From Jiangella alkaliphila (GTDB taxonomy: Bacteria > Actinomycetota > Actinomycetes > Jiangellales > Jiangellaceae), in assembly GCF_900105925.1 (NCBI RefSeq), contig NZ_LT629791.1:930001-994000 (forward strand): a stretch of 64,000 bases of DNA. Direction: 5' to 3'. The notes below the pieces were generated by a model, which worked only from the letters and a program-made list of their open reading frames with translations, did no database searches and was not told the DNA's origin. Below, in pieces: positions 25,499 through 33,893 of the stretch. The translations under genes and the position numbers were made by a program. Numbering within the stretch: position 1 is the first letter of the stretch; every line of letters starts with the position of its first letter.

Positions 25499-26317
25499 AA
25501 CATTCTTCAGGAGCAGCGCCGTGGTCACCGGGCCGACGCCGCCCGGCACCGGGGTCAGCGCCGCCGCCACGTCCGCGACCGCCGGGTCGACGTCGCCCGC
25601 CAGGCCGCCGTCGGACGTCGGGTTGGTGCCGACGTCGACGACCACCGCGCCCGGACGGACGTGCTCAGGCTCGATGAGGTGGGTCCGGCCAACGGCCGCG
25701 ACCAGCACGTCCGCCGTCGACGTGACGGCGGCGAGGTCGCGGGTGCGCGAGTGGCACACCGTCACCGTCGCGTCGCGGTCCAGCAGCAGGTGCGCCAGCG
25801 GCTTGCCCACGACGACGGACCGGCCGACGACCACGGCCCGGGCGCCGGCGAGGTCGACGGCGTACTCGTCCAGCAGCGCGACGACGGCGGAGGCGGTGGC
25901 CGGCGCATAGGCGGGCAGCCCGGCGGCCAGCCGGCCGAGCGAGAGCGGGTTGGCGCCGTCGACGTCCTTGGCCGGGTCGATCGCGCCGGACACCTCGGCG
26001 AGCGCGACGCCGGGCGGCAGCGGCGTCTGCAGCATGACGCCGTCGACGGCCGGGTCGGCGCTGAGCGCGGCCAGCCGGTCCGCGATGCCGGCCGCGGTCG
26101 CCGTCGTGCCGAGGTCGGCGACGTCGCAGTCGAGGCCGGCCTTGCCGGCGGCCGACGCGATGGAGCGGACGTACCAGGCGCTCGCCTCGTCGTCGGTCGC
26201 CGTGACGATGACCAGCCGGGCCGGCCGCCCCTCGGCGCGCTTGGCGGCGGCCGCGTCGGCGACCTGGGCGCGGATGCGGGCGGCGAAGTCCTTGCCGGTC
26301 AGCGGCCGCGCCGTCAC
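25490..26317 (-). CDS. folD: bifunctional methylenetetrahydrofolate dehydrogenase/methenyltetrahydrofolate cyclohydrolase
   Basis: This is a 275-residue FolD. It oxidises 5,10-methylene-THF to methenyl-THF with NADP and hydrolyses that to 10-formyl-THF. Family motifs: residues near 50-60 (ASAWYVRSIASAAGKAGLD, where many homologues have YVxxK), the conserved GVMLQTPLPPGV (usual QLPLP) and the NAD(P)-binding GARAVVVGRSVVVGKPLAHL. The C-terminus has TPVPGGVGPVTTALLLKN. GTG at 26317 overlaps the stop of the upstream cyclodeaminase gene (GTGA), so the two folate enzymes are translationally coupled. Confidence 0.93.
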   Translation of the reverse strand: MTARPLTGKDFAARIRAQVADAAAAKRAEGRPARLVIVTATDDEASAWYVRSIASAAGKAGLDCDVADLGTTATAAGIADRLAALSADPAVDGVMLQTPLPPGVALAEVSGAIDPAKDVDGANPLSLGRLAAGLPAYAPATASAVVALLDEYAVDLAGARAVVVGRSVVVGKPLAHLLLDRDATVTVCHSRTRDLAAVTSTADVLVAAVGRTHLIEPEHVRPGAVVVDVGTNPTSDGGLAGDVDPAVADVAAALTPVPGGVGPVTTALLLKNVVD

Positions 26318-26934
26318 TCGCCGACCTGCTGGCGCACCGCGGCGGTGACCTGATCGGCCCGGGCGGCGAGGTCGTCGACCTCGCCCGCGGTCGCCGTCAG
26401 CCGGTCGCGGACCGCCTGGTCGGTGACGCCGGCGAGGTTGATCTCGACGTTCAGCCGGGCCGTCGTCGCGGCGGCGCGGGCGGCCTCGGCGGCGGCCGCG
26501 ACGTCGGTGACCACGTTCGGGTTGCCGACGGGCAGCAGCTCCTCGGCCATCGCGACCAGGTGGGTCGCCGCGATGATGACGGCGGCCGGCGGCTCGGCGG
26601 CCGCGGCCAGCGCGGTGGCGATCGCCGCGGACCGCGCCGCCTTCTCCTCGTCGGTGTCCTGCGGCAGCTGGTAGGTCTCGGTGACGGCGAAGAACGCCTC
26701 GGCGTCGTCCTCGGCCAGCTCCAGCGCGTCGGTGCGTAGCGCGTCGGCCTTCACCAGCACCCGTTCGACGACGTCGGCGTACTGCTCGTACTTGGGGCCG
26801 GTGCTGTAGCGCGCCACCATACCGAGCAGAGCGGCCGACTGGGCGGCATGCAGGGCAGCGACGGCACCGCCGCCGGGGGCGGGCACCCGGGCGGCCAGGC
26901 CGTCCAGGAAAGCGCCGATGGTCTCGTCGCGCAC
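26314..26934 (-). CDS. cyclodeaminase/cyclohydrolase family protein (FTCD C-terminal-like)
   Basis: This is a 206-residue all-helical protein of the formiminotetrahydrofolate cyclodeaminase family. The N-terminus has TIGAFLDGLAARVPAPGGGA, with the hallmark P-x-PGGG motif. The DTDEEKAARSAAIATALAAA and GNPNVVTDVAAAAEAARAAA segments also match the family. It would release ammonia from formimino-THF to give methenyl-THF, the substrate of FolD, encoded directly downstream with a 4-base overlap. GTG at 26934 has GAGGAG 5 bases upstream. Strict cyclodeaminase activity versus a related cyclohydrolase role is undecided. Confidence 0.88.
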   Translation of the reverse strand: MRDETIGAFLDGLAARVPAPGGGAVAALHAAQSAALLGMVARYSTGPKYEQYADVVERVLVKADALRTDALELAEDDAEAFFAVTETYQLPQDTDEEKAARSAAIATALAAAAEPPAAVIIAATHLVAMAEELLPVGNPNVVTDVAAAAEAARAAATTARLNVEINLAGVTDQAVRDRLTATAGEVDDLAARADQVTAAVRQQVGE

Positions 26935-27130
26935 GGGATCTCCTCGAGTCGGCTGACGATCGCCGCCCCCAGTCTCCCGCGTCCGGACCGATCCGCGCAC
27001 GACGGGGTGCGCCGCCCGCGTCTCACCGTGTTCACCAGATGAGACAACTATCCCGGAACCGCCTATTTTCGGCCGATCATGAAAGAAGTGGCGCAACCCC
27101 GGGCGCCACCACAACCTCATAGGCGGCACC

Positions 27131-28171
27131 ATGACGAGAGCCATCGACCAGTTGTTGACTCGCGCCGTGGACAGTGCGGTCCTGCCCGGCGCGGTCTGGG
27201 CCGTCGGCGATCCCGACGGAGTCCGCGCCCAGGGAGCCTGCGGGCTGCTCGATCCTTCGGTGCCGGACGACCCGATGCGCCCGGACACCCTGTTCGACCT
27301 CGCCAGCCTCACCAAGATCGTCGCCGTCTGGTCCTGCGTCGGCACGCTCTGGGAGGACGGCACCCTCAACCTCGACCGACCCCTCGTCGACTACCTGCCC
27401 GACCTCGACGGTCACGACCTCGCCGGCGTCACCGCCCAGCAGCTGCTCACGCACACCGCCGGCGTCCCGTCGCGGGCCAACCTCAAGGCGCTCTACGGCA
27501 CCGATCGCGCCGACGTCGAGCGCGGCATCCTGAGCGAACGGCTCAGCCACCGCCCCGGCCAGGTCGTCGAGTACACCGACCGCGCGGCGCTGATCCTCGG
27601 CATCCTCGCCGAGCGGCTCACCGGGCTGCGACTGGACGAGCTGAGCCGGGCCTGCGCCTGGGATGCGCTGCACATGGAGTCGACCCGGTTCGGGCCCGTC
27701 GACGAGGCCGACGTCGCGCGGTGCGCGCCGACCGAGTGGGACGAGTCGGCCGGGCAGCATCTCAGGGGCACGCCGCACGACTACTCCGCCCGGCTGCTCG
27801 GCGTCTGCGGCAGCGCCGGCGTGTTCTCCGTCGTCGCCGACCTCGCCGCATTCCTGCGCTACCTGCTCGCGCCCGACCAGGCGCCGCGACGCCCCGGCTT
27901 CGGGCCGGCGTGGATCAAGGAGTCGCTGAAGGTGCAGACCGGCGCGCTGCAGCCGGCCCGCGGCCTGTTCTGGCATCCCGCGCCGACGCCGGAGGGCGTG
28001 GGCGGGCGCGACGTGTGGGCGCACTTCGGCTTCACCGGGACCGCGATGTGGGTCTCCGTCCGCCGTCGCCGCTGGGCCGTGCTGCTGACCAACAAGCTCT
28101 ACTACACCCGCGACAGCCACCCGATCCTCGACGTCCGCAAGGCCTTCTGCCGTTACGCGTTCGACCTCTGA
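27131..28171 (+). CDS. serine hydrolase of the beta-lactamase/EstB family
   Basis: This is a 346-residue protein of the class C beta-lactamase-like esterase family. The catalytic SxxK is SLTK (Ser59, Lys62 in DLASLTKIVAVW). The second motif is Y-x-D (VEYTDRAALILG) in place of the usual Y-x-N. The third is the HxG-type HFGFTGTAMWV. Other conserved blocks are LLTHTAGVPSR and a C-terminal VLLTNKLYYTRDSHP. No signal peptide is visible, so it is probably an intracellular esterase or transpeptidase-like hydrolase, not a resistance enzyme. Immediately downstream begins the repeat-rich element. Confidence 0.88.
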   Translation: MTRAIDQLLTRAVDSAVLPGAVWAVGDPDGVRAQGACGLLDPSVPDDPMRPDTLFDLASLTKIVAVWSCVGTLWEDGTLNLDRPLVDYLPDLDGHDLAGVTAQQLLTHTAGVPSRANLKALYGTDRADVERGILSERLSHRPGQVVEYTDRAALILGILAERLTGLRLDELSRACAWDALHMESTRFGPVDEADVARCAPTEWDESAGQHLRGTPHDYSARLLGVCGSAGVFSVVADLAAFLRYLLAPDQAPRRPGFGPAWIKESLKVQTGALQPARGLFWHPAPTPEGVGGRDVWAHFGFTGTAMWVSVRRRRWAVLLTNKLYYTRDSHPILDVRKAFCRYAFDL

Positions 28172-28193
28172 CCAGGGGCTTAGGTGCGCCAGG

Positions 28194-28355
28194 GTTTGCC
28201 GAGTTGGGCGTCCCCCTGCTGCCCATTTTCTTAGCCGCGCCGCGCCTCAAGCGGACTGATGGGCGCTTCGCGCCGTCGATGACCGCTTGACCCGCGGGTC
28301 CGCGGCCTAAGAACTGGCAGCTATCAGGGGGACGGGGAAGAACCGGGCACAGCCC
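28194..28355. repeat. left arm of a large inverted-repeat element
   Basis: Four blocks of this arm pair with sequence to the right. 28209-28237 is the exact 29-bp complement of 31603-31631. 28289-28307 matches the complement of 31520-31538 at 16 of 19 positions. 28308-28340 matches the complement of 28744-28776 at 32 of 33. 28345-28355 is the exact complement of 28730-28740. The outer edge, near 28194, is approximate. No reading frame with gene-like properties is present. Confidence 0.85.
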
Positions 28356-28398
28356 CGCGCCCGATATGCACCGTTCGCAATACTTTGCGGCGTTGGCT

Positions 28399-28496
28399 TC
28401 CTGGGTGTGAGGCGCGTCCTGGGTGTGAGGTGCGCCGAACACCCGTTTCGGGCCCGAATTCGCGACTCACACCCAGGACGCGCGTCAGACCCAGGA
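28399..28496. repeat. head-to-head tandem array A (18-bp unit, two copies each way)
   Basis: Two abutting 18-bp direct copies (28399-28416 and 28417-28434, unit TCCTGGGTGTGAGGCGCG, one mismatch) face two abutting inverted copies (28461-28478 and 28479-28496). The centre contains the perfect palindrome TTCGGGCCCGAA (28447-28458). Confidence 0.85.
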
Positions 28497-28511
28497 TGGT
28501 GTCCGCCGGGG

Positions 28512-28609
28512 TCCTGGTCTGCCGTCACGTCCTGGTCTCCAGTCACGCTACGAGCCCCGATTCCACCGTTTCGCGTAACGGCAGACCACGACGTAACGCC
28601 AGACCAGGA
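28512..28609. repeat. head-to-head tandem array B (18-bp unit, two copies each way)
   Basis: Two abutting 18-bp copies (28512-28529 and 28530-28547, unit TCCTGGTCTGCCGTCACG) face two abutting inverted copies (28574-28591 and 28592-28609) across a 26-base centre. The unit starts like that of array A (TCCTGG), but the rest differs. Confidence 0.85.
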
Positions 28610-28615
28610 CCCGCA

Positions 28616-28713
28616 CCGTCCTCCACGGCGACAGTCGTCCTCGATGGCAGAAACCGTCCTCGCACCCCATCGAAGACGGTCACCGCTATCGAAGCCAGCC
28701 GGCGCCATCGAAG
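28616..28713. repeat. head-to-head tandem array C (19-bp period, three copies each way)
   Basis: GTCCTC occurs at 28618, 28637 and 28656, exactly 19 bases apart. The mirror motif ATCGAAG occurs at 28669, 28688 and 28707, also 19 apart. The left unit is best seen in TCGTCCTCGATGGCAG, and its inverted form in CCATCGAAGACGG. Copies are more diverged than in arrays A and B. Confidence 0.75.
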
Positions 28714-28729
28714 TCGACCAACCCCACAC

Positions 28730-28776
28730 GGGCTGTGCCCGCACTTCCCCGTCCCCCTGATAGCTGCCCGTTCTTA
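28730..28776. repeat. inner part of the right arm of the inverted-repeat element
   Basis: 28730-28740 and 28744-28776 are complementary to 28345-28355 and 28308-28340 (43 of 44 positions over the two blocks). The arm is cut at TTA (28774-28776) by the IS5-like element and resumes at 31520, after the second insertion sequence. Confidence 0.85.
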
Positions 28777-29851
28777 CGACTTGGTGCGCAATAGAGGTGA
28801 CGGCAGGTGATTGCTGGTCACGGCGCGTCGCTGCGGAGCTGATGGGCGGCCGCACAAGATCATGAAGCGGTGTCTAGTCGATCATGGGCTCGTGCGGCCT
28901 TGGTTCATTCTGCCTTCATCGGGATCTCCCGTCACCACCTGGGTCGCCTCGTGGCCGAGCTGGCCGGGCCATGGGCGGGCCGGCGGGAGTCTGAGCTGGC
29001 CCAGCGCCGTGGCCGACAACGCCGTGGCCGCGCCGAAGGGGCTGGGCGCAAGCACGAGCTGGTCTTCGTCGACCGGGTGATCGTCACGCTGGTCGTGCTG
29101 CGGCTGCAGCTGCCGCATGCCGCGCTGGCCCGGCTGTATGGGGTCGACCGGTCCACGATCACCCGGGCGGTGCGTCAGGTCCGTCCGCTGCTGGCCGGTC
29201 GCGGGTACGCCGCCCCGGCCGGGGTCCGGCTGCGCACCCTGGCCGACGTGTTCGCCTACGCCGCCCATCACGGGGTCACGCTGCGAATCGACGGCTCGGA
29301 GATCCAGGTCCGCCGCCCGAGAGCGAACCGGCCCGGGCGGCGGGCGTTCGTGTCCGGGAAGAAGCGGCAGAACACGATCAAGTTCACGCCAGATCACCGA
29401 CGCCCATGGGCGGACCTTGTTCGCCGGCGGGTATCGGCCGGGCCGGATGCATGACCAGACCGCGGTCAAAACCGACGGCATCGACGAGCTGCTCGACCTG
29501 TACCCGGGGGTCGAAGCCGAACTCGACGATGGCTACAAAGGCCTGGCCAAGGCCCACCCTGGCCAGGTGCGCATCCCACCGAAGAAGCCTGGCGGCGACG
29601 CCACCGAGAACGACCTCGCCGCCTGGCGAGCAGCCCGCCACGCCCAGTCATCGACCCGGATCTGTGTCGAGCACGGCATCGGCGAACTCAAGCACTGGCG
29701 CCCCCTGCAACGCTGGATCGGCCGCCGCGACGACCTACCCGAGACGATCGCCGCCGTCGCATCGCTGGTCTCCGACCGCGCCGCCGCCCGGTAGCCGAAA
29801 CAGCCGACACCTCAGCCGAGGACGCCCCGATCCCTATTGCGCACAACGTCG
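28777..29851 (+). mobile_element. IS5-family-like insertion sequence, 1,075 bp
   Basis: The terminal inverted repeats are CGACTTGGTGCGCAATAG at 28777-28794 and its imperfect complement at 29834-29851 (16 of 18, with 11 inner bases perfect). TTA occurs directly outside both ends (28774-28776 and 29852-29854), the 3-bp TNA-type duplication usual for part of the IS5 family. It encloses one DDE transposase gene, which is frameshifted. Confidence 0.85.
28870..29794 (+). pseudogene. IS5-family-like DDE transposase, frameshifted
   Basis: The first frame (GTG at 28870) encodes an HTH-like region (LPHAALARLYGVDRSTITRA) and the first catalytic Asp in LRIDGSEIQVRRP. At about 29389 homology moves to the +1 frame, where ITDAHGRTLFAGGYRPGRMH continues, with the second Asp in AELDDGYKGLAKAHP and the Glu in CVEHGIGELKHWRP. 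Dropping one C in ACGCCAG restores a protein of about 308 residues. Some IS5-type elements use programmed frameshifting, but no slippery run is visible here, so inactivation or a sequencing error is preferred. Confidence 0.85.
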
Positions 29852-29854
29852 TTA

Positions 29855-31516
29855 GCCTCGATCCGTGGACCGGTAGCTGATCGCTCGGTGTGGTGACAGA
29901 GAAAGTGCCTTCTGTGCAGGGAGGATCTGGATTGTCGAGGTCCTGATCGCCGCTGCCCGGAAGGCACTTTCAGTGAGGCTATCTCATGCGTGGTCGCGGG
30001 CCACGCCGATGTTCGATGATCCGAGCCTGGTGTCCTACGCCGGGCTGGTCCCGGTGATGGCGCTGGCTGAGAAGGCCGGCCTGTCGGAGCTGGTCACCGA
30101 CCGGGTGAAGATCACCGCGATGAGGGTGCGGTCGGCTGGGGTGAACCCGGCGGGCAAGCTCACCGCGGTGATCGCGGGGATGGCGGCCGGCGCGGACAGC
30201 ATCGACGATCTGGACGTGATCCGTTCCGGCGGGATGGGCGGCTGTTCGGCGAGGTGTATGCGCCTGCGACGTTGGGGCGGTTCCTGCGCGAGTTCACCCA
30301 CGGCCACGCCCTGCAGTTGGCGTCGGCCGCGCGGGCGCACCTGGTCGGCCTGGTCGAGCGGACTGGGTTGTTGCCCGGCATCGACACCCGGGTGTTCGTG
30401 GACATCGACTCGCTGCTGCGCCCGGTCTACGGGCACGCCAAGCAGGGCGCCAGCTTCGGCCACACCAAGATCGCCGGGCGGCAGGTGATGCGCAAGGGCC
30501 TGTCGCCGCTGGCCACCACCATCAGCACCGAACGTGGTGCGCCGGTGGTGGCCGGGATCCGGCTGCGCGCCGGGAAGGCCAACTCCGGAAAGGGCGCGGC
30601 ATCGATGGTGCGCGAGGCGATCGGGACCGCCCGCGCCGCCGGTGCCAGCGGGCAGATCCTGGTCCGCGGTGATTCGGCCTTCGGCAACAGCGCCGTCGTC
30701 AACGCCTGCCAGAAGGCGGGGGCCCGGTTCTCCGTCGTGCTGATCAAGAACCGTGCGGTGGCCCGGGCGATCGCCACCATCGACGACGACGCCTGGACGG
30801 CGGTGCACTATCCGGGCGCGGCCGTCGACCCGGACACCAGCGAGTTGATCTCCGACGCACAGGTCGCTGAAGTACCGTTCACCGCGTTCGGCTCCACCAA
30901 GCACCCGGTCACCGCGCGGCTGGTCGTGCGCCGGGTCCGCGACCGGGCACGCGGCGATGAACTGTTCCCGGTCTGGCGCCATCACCCGTTCTTCACCGAC
31001 AGCACCGAGCCCACCGCCGACGCGGACATCACCCACCGCGGGCACGCAATCATCGAGACCGTGTTCGCCGACCTCATCGACGGGCCGCTGGCGCACCTGC
31101 CCTCGGGCCGGTTCGCCGCGAACAGCGCCTGGGCGATCTGCGCCGCGATGACTCACAACCTGCTGCGCGCCGCCGGCACCCTCGCCGGAGGCGACCGGCA
31201 TGCCGTGGCCCGCGGTGCGACACTCCGCCGACACCTCGTCACCGTTCCCGCCCGGCTGGCCCGACCGCAACGCCGCCGCGTGCTGCACCTGCCCGAGCGC
31301 TGGCCCTGGGCCGGCCACTGGACCAACCTCTGCAGCGCGGTCTTCACCACCGGCCCGCCAACGGCGGCCTGACCCGACCACCCGCCCGCGAGGGCCCGAC
31401 CAGAGACTGACACGTGGAAAAGCTGGGCAGACCAGCGGACCATCCCCGCCCAAACCACCATCAAGATCAACAATCGGATCCGGAGATCAACAGACCGCTC
31501 GTCCACGGATCGAGGC
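29855..31516 (+). mobile_element. IS1380-family-like insertion sequence, 1,662 bp
   Basis: A perfect 16-bp terminal inverted repeat, GCCTCGATCCGTGGAC (29855-29870), has its complement at 31501-31516. TTA flanks both sides (29852-29854 and 31517-31519); the left copy is shared with the neighbouring IS. It contains one transposase gene in two frames. The length fits the family's usual 1.6-1.7 kb. Confidence 0.85.
29973..31372 (+). pseudogene. IS1380-family-like transposase, frameshifted
   Basis: The N-terminal frame (GTG at 29973) reads MFDDPSLVSYAGLVPVMALA and VNPAGKLTAVIAGMAAGADS, then DDLDVIRSGGMG. Just after GGMG (about 30235-30245) the homology continues in another frame as LFGEVYAPATLGRFLREFTH. 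That frame holds the DDE triad in RVFVDIDSLLRPVYG, ILVRGDSAFGNSAVV and HAIIETVFADLIDGP, and ends at 31372. Adding one base near GGGCGGCTG would restore a protein of about 466 residues. IS1380 transposases are normally one frame, so this copy is probably inactive. Confidence 0.87.
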
Positions 31517-31645
31517 TTAGACCGGGGACGCGCGGGTCATGTCCAAGCCCCGCAAGCAGCGAACAACCACCACAGCGGGCGCGGACTTGAGGCGCACGTT
31601 CACGGCTAAGAAAATGGGCAGCAGGGGGACGGCAAACTCGGCAAC
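31517..31645. repeat. outer part of the right arm of the inverted-repeat element
   Basis: It resumes after the IS1380-like copy with TTA, then 31520-31538 and 31603-31631 pair with the left arm at 28289-28307 and 28209-28237. The outer edge pairs GCCGAGTT at 28198-28205 with AACTCGGC at 31635-31642. Joining 28776 to 31520 reconstructs an uninterrupted element of about 710 bp. Confidence 0.85.
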
Positions 31646-31950
31646 ACCCCCGCCAACGCGGCAAACCACGGTGCGAGTCAGCCGGGGAACCAAGCCGCCG
31701 CGCGCGCCGTCTCAGGACCGGACGACATGCAAGGAGCTCGGCCGTCCGGATGGGCGGGTCGCGCCGAATGTGCCGATCCCGTGCACTCGGGACGACGACG
31801 ACCGCACGGTCGACTATGCTCCCGGCGGCTGCCCGACGCTGCGCCGAAGACCTCATGGCGCGGATGAGAGCTCGCTCACGTCGCAACTTCTGGATACCAA
31901 TGTGACGAATGTGGCAGCCGTTAACTCATAGCTGAGATATCGTTCCGCTC
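31646..31950. other. intergenic leader before the XRE-MurA gene
   Basis: About 300 bases with no convincing gene. The last 60 bases are AT-rich (TTAACTCATAGCTGAGATATC) and end right at the GTG start, with no Shine-Dalgarno. This fits a promoter with a very short or absent leader. Confidence 0.45.
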
Positions 31951-33480
31951 GTGGCAGACGACTACCGCGGCCAGATCGGCCGTTTGATCCGCGACTCGCG
32001 GCAGCATCGGGGCTGGACCCAGAGCCAGCTCGCCGACGCGCTCGGCACGAGCCAGAGCGCGATCCACCGCATCGAGCACGGGCAGCAGAACCTCAGTCTC
32101 GAGATGATCGCCCGTATCGGCGAGTCACTGGACAAGCAGATCGTGTCGCTGGCACCGCAGGGACCCGTGCATCTGCGGGTCAGCGGCGGACAGCAGCTCT
32201 CCGGCAGCATCGAGGTGCGGTCCAGCAAGAACGCCAGCGTCGCGCTGCTGTGCGCCAGCCTGCTGAACAAGGGCAAGACCACCCTGCGCGGCATCGCCCG
32301 TATCGAAGAGGTCAACCGCATCATCGAGGTGCTCGAGAGCATCGGCATCGGCACCCGCTGGCTGGGCGAGGGCCGCGACCTCGAGATCACCCCGCCCGAG
32401 CGGCTGGACCTCGACAGCATGGACGTCGAGGCGGCCCGGCGCACCCGCAGCGTCATCATGTTCCTCGGCCCGCTGCTGCATCGTGAGGTTCGGTTCAAGC
32501 TGCCGTACGCCGGCGGCTGCAACCTCGGCACCCGCACCGTCGACCCGCACATGTCCGCGCTGCGCCCGTTCGGCCTCGAGCTGAAGGCGACCGGCGGCTA
32601 CTACCACGCCGAGGTCGACCGCTCGACGTCGCCGGTGCGGCCGATCGTGCTGATCGAGCGCGGCGACACCGTCACCGAGAACGCGCTGATGGCGGCGGCC
32701 CGCAACGACGGCGTCACCGTCATCCGCAACGCCAGCTCGAACTACATGGTCCAGGACCTGTGCTTCTTCCTGCGCCGCCTGGGCGTCCGCATCGACGGCA
32801 TCGGCTCGACGACGCTGACGGTGCACGGCATCCCGGACATCGACGTCGACGTCGACTACGCGCCGTCCGAGGACCCGATCGAGGCGATGAGCCTGCTGGC
32901 CGCCGCGATCGTCACCGGCTCGGAGGTCACGGTCCGCCGGGCGCCGATCGAGTTCCTCGAGATCGAGCTGGCGCTGCTGGAAGAGATGGGCCTCGACTAC
33001 GACCGCAGCGGCGAGTACGTCGCGGCGAACGGCGAGACCCGGCTGGTCGATCTGACGGTGCGGCCGTCGACGCTGCGGGCGCCGCACGACAAGATCCACC
33101 CGATGCCGTTCCCCGGCCTGAACATCGACAACCTGCCGTTCTTCGCGCTGATCGCGGCCACCGCGAACGGCCAGACGATGATCCACGACTGGGTGTACGA
33201 GAACCGCGCGATCTACCTGACCGAGCTGACCAAGCTCGGCGGCAACGTGACGCTGCTCGACCCGCACCGCGTACTGGTCGAGGGCCCGACGCGGTGGTCC
33301 GGCACGGAGATCATCTGCCCGCCGGCGCTGCGCCCGGCCGTCGTCGTGCTGCTGGCGATGATGGCCGCGAAGGGCACGTCGGTGCTGCGCAACGTGTACG
33401 TGATCAACCGGGGCTACGAGGATCTGGCCGCCCGGCTGTCCGTTCTCGGCGCCCGCATCGAGGCGTTCCGCGACATTTAG
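31951..33480 (+). CDS. XRE-HTH fused to UDP-N-acetylglucosamine 1-carboxyvinyltransferase (MurA paralogue)
   Basis: This is a 509-residue fusion. Residues 8-65 form an XRE helix-turn-helix (IGRLIRDSRQHRGWTQSQLA, then GTSQSAIHRIEHGQQNLSLE). Residues about 72-509 form the EPSP-synthase/MurA fold. It keeps Lys93 in SSKNAS (MurA Lys22 equivalent), Cys190 in YAGGCNLGTRTVDPH (the fosfomycin-target Cys115 equivalent) and the later RAPHDKIHPMPFPGLNID block. MurA transfers enolpyruvate to UDP-GlcNAc in peptidoglycan synthesis. Fusions like this occur as a second murA in actinobacteria. Whether it is enzymatic, regulatory or both is unknown. The GTG start at 31951 has no ribosome-binding site and may be leaderless. 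Confidence 0.9.
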   Translation: MADDYRGQIGRLIRDSRQHRGWTQSQLADALGTSQSAIHRIEHGQQNLSLEMIARIGESLDKQIVSLAPQGPVHLRVSGGQQLSGSIEVRSSKNASVALLCASLLNKGKTTLRGIARIEEVNRIIEVLESIGIGTRWLGEGRDLEITPPERLDLDSMDVEAARRTRSVIMFLGPLLHREVRFKLPYAGGCNLGTRTVDPHMSALRPFGLELKATGGYYHAEVDRSTSPVRPIVLIERGDTVTENALMAAARNDGVTVIRNASSNYMVQDLCFFLRRLGVRIDGIGSTTLTVHGIPDIDVDVDYAPSEDPIEAMSLLAAAIVTGSEVTVRRAPIEFLEIELALLEEMGLDYDRSGEYVAANGETRLVDLTVRPSTLRAPHDKIHPMPFPGLNIDNLPFFALIAATANGQTMIHDWVYENRAIYLTELTKLGGNVTLLDPHRVLVEGPTRWSGTEIICPPALRPAVVVLLAMMAAKGTSVLRNVYVINRGYEDLAARLSVLGARIEAFRDI

Positions 33481-33893
33481 TCGAATTCTTCCGATTCGCG
33501 TGTCACAGCGCGACGGCCTGACGCACCTACCCCCACGTGGCGTGCCACCTCACCCCGTCCACGGGGGGCGGGTGAGGGCGCGGCGCGGCACGGTGGCTCG
33601 ACAGGCCCAGGGCGGGACCCACCCACATCTGGCCCCGCCTGGACTGTGCACCTCGGAACGGCAAGGTGCGCCGGCCGGAGCCACCGACGTCGAGGGCTGG
33701 TTTCCTTTCCCTTGTGGCGCTCGCCGCCGCCTGGGACCTCGCGGTCGGCCTGGGGCCAGTCCCCTGGCTGGCCGCACATCCTCGACGCGGCGCCGTGCGG
33801 GGTCAGGGTGCCGTCACGCCCTGACCCCGGCCTCTCACGGCCATGTCTGATTCCCGCTAGTAAGCCGGCCGCCGGCGGGTGACACTGGTAAGC
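33481..33893. other. intergenic region with two hairpins
   Basis: About 410 bases without a gene. One hairpin, CCTCACCC (33548-33555) with GGGTGAGG (33570-33577), may terminate the MurA-like gene. A second, GGGGTCAGGG (33799-33808) with its complement (33819-33828) and a 10-base loop, lies 65 bases upstream of the Ada/AlkA-like start and could be a terminator or operator. Nothing else is recognised. Confidence 0.55.

Noticed and set aside
28399..28713. CRISPR array
   Set aside because: The 18-19-bp units abut one another, invert at a centre and lack unique spacers, and no cas gene is near.
28385..28855. Short overlapping open frames inside the repeat element
   Set aside because: They follow repeat units rather than codon bias, occur on both strands, and lack ribosome-binding sites and any recognisable domain.
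33481..33893. Minus-strand frame upstream of the Ada/AlkA gene
   Set aside because: It runs into the antisense of the real gene, has low-complexity composition and no start signal.
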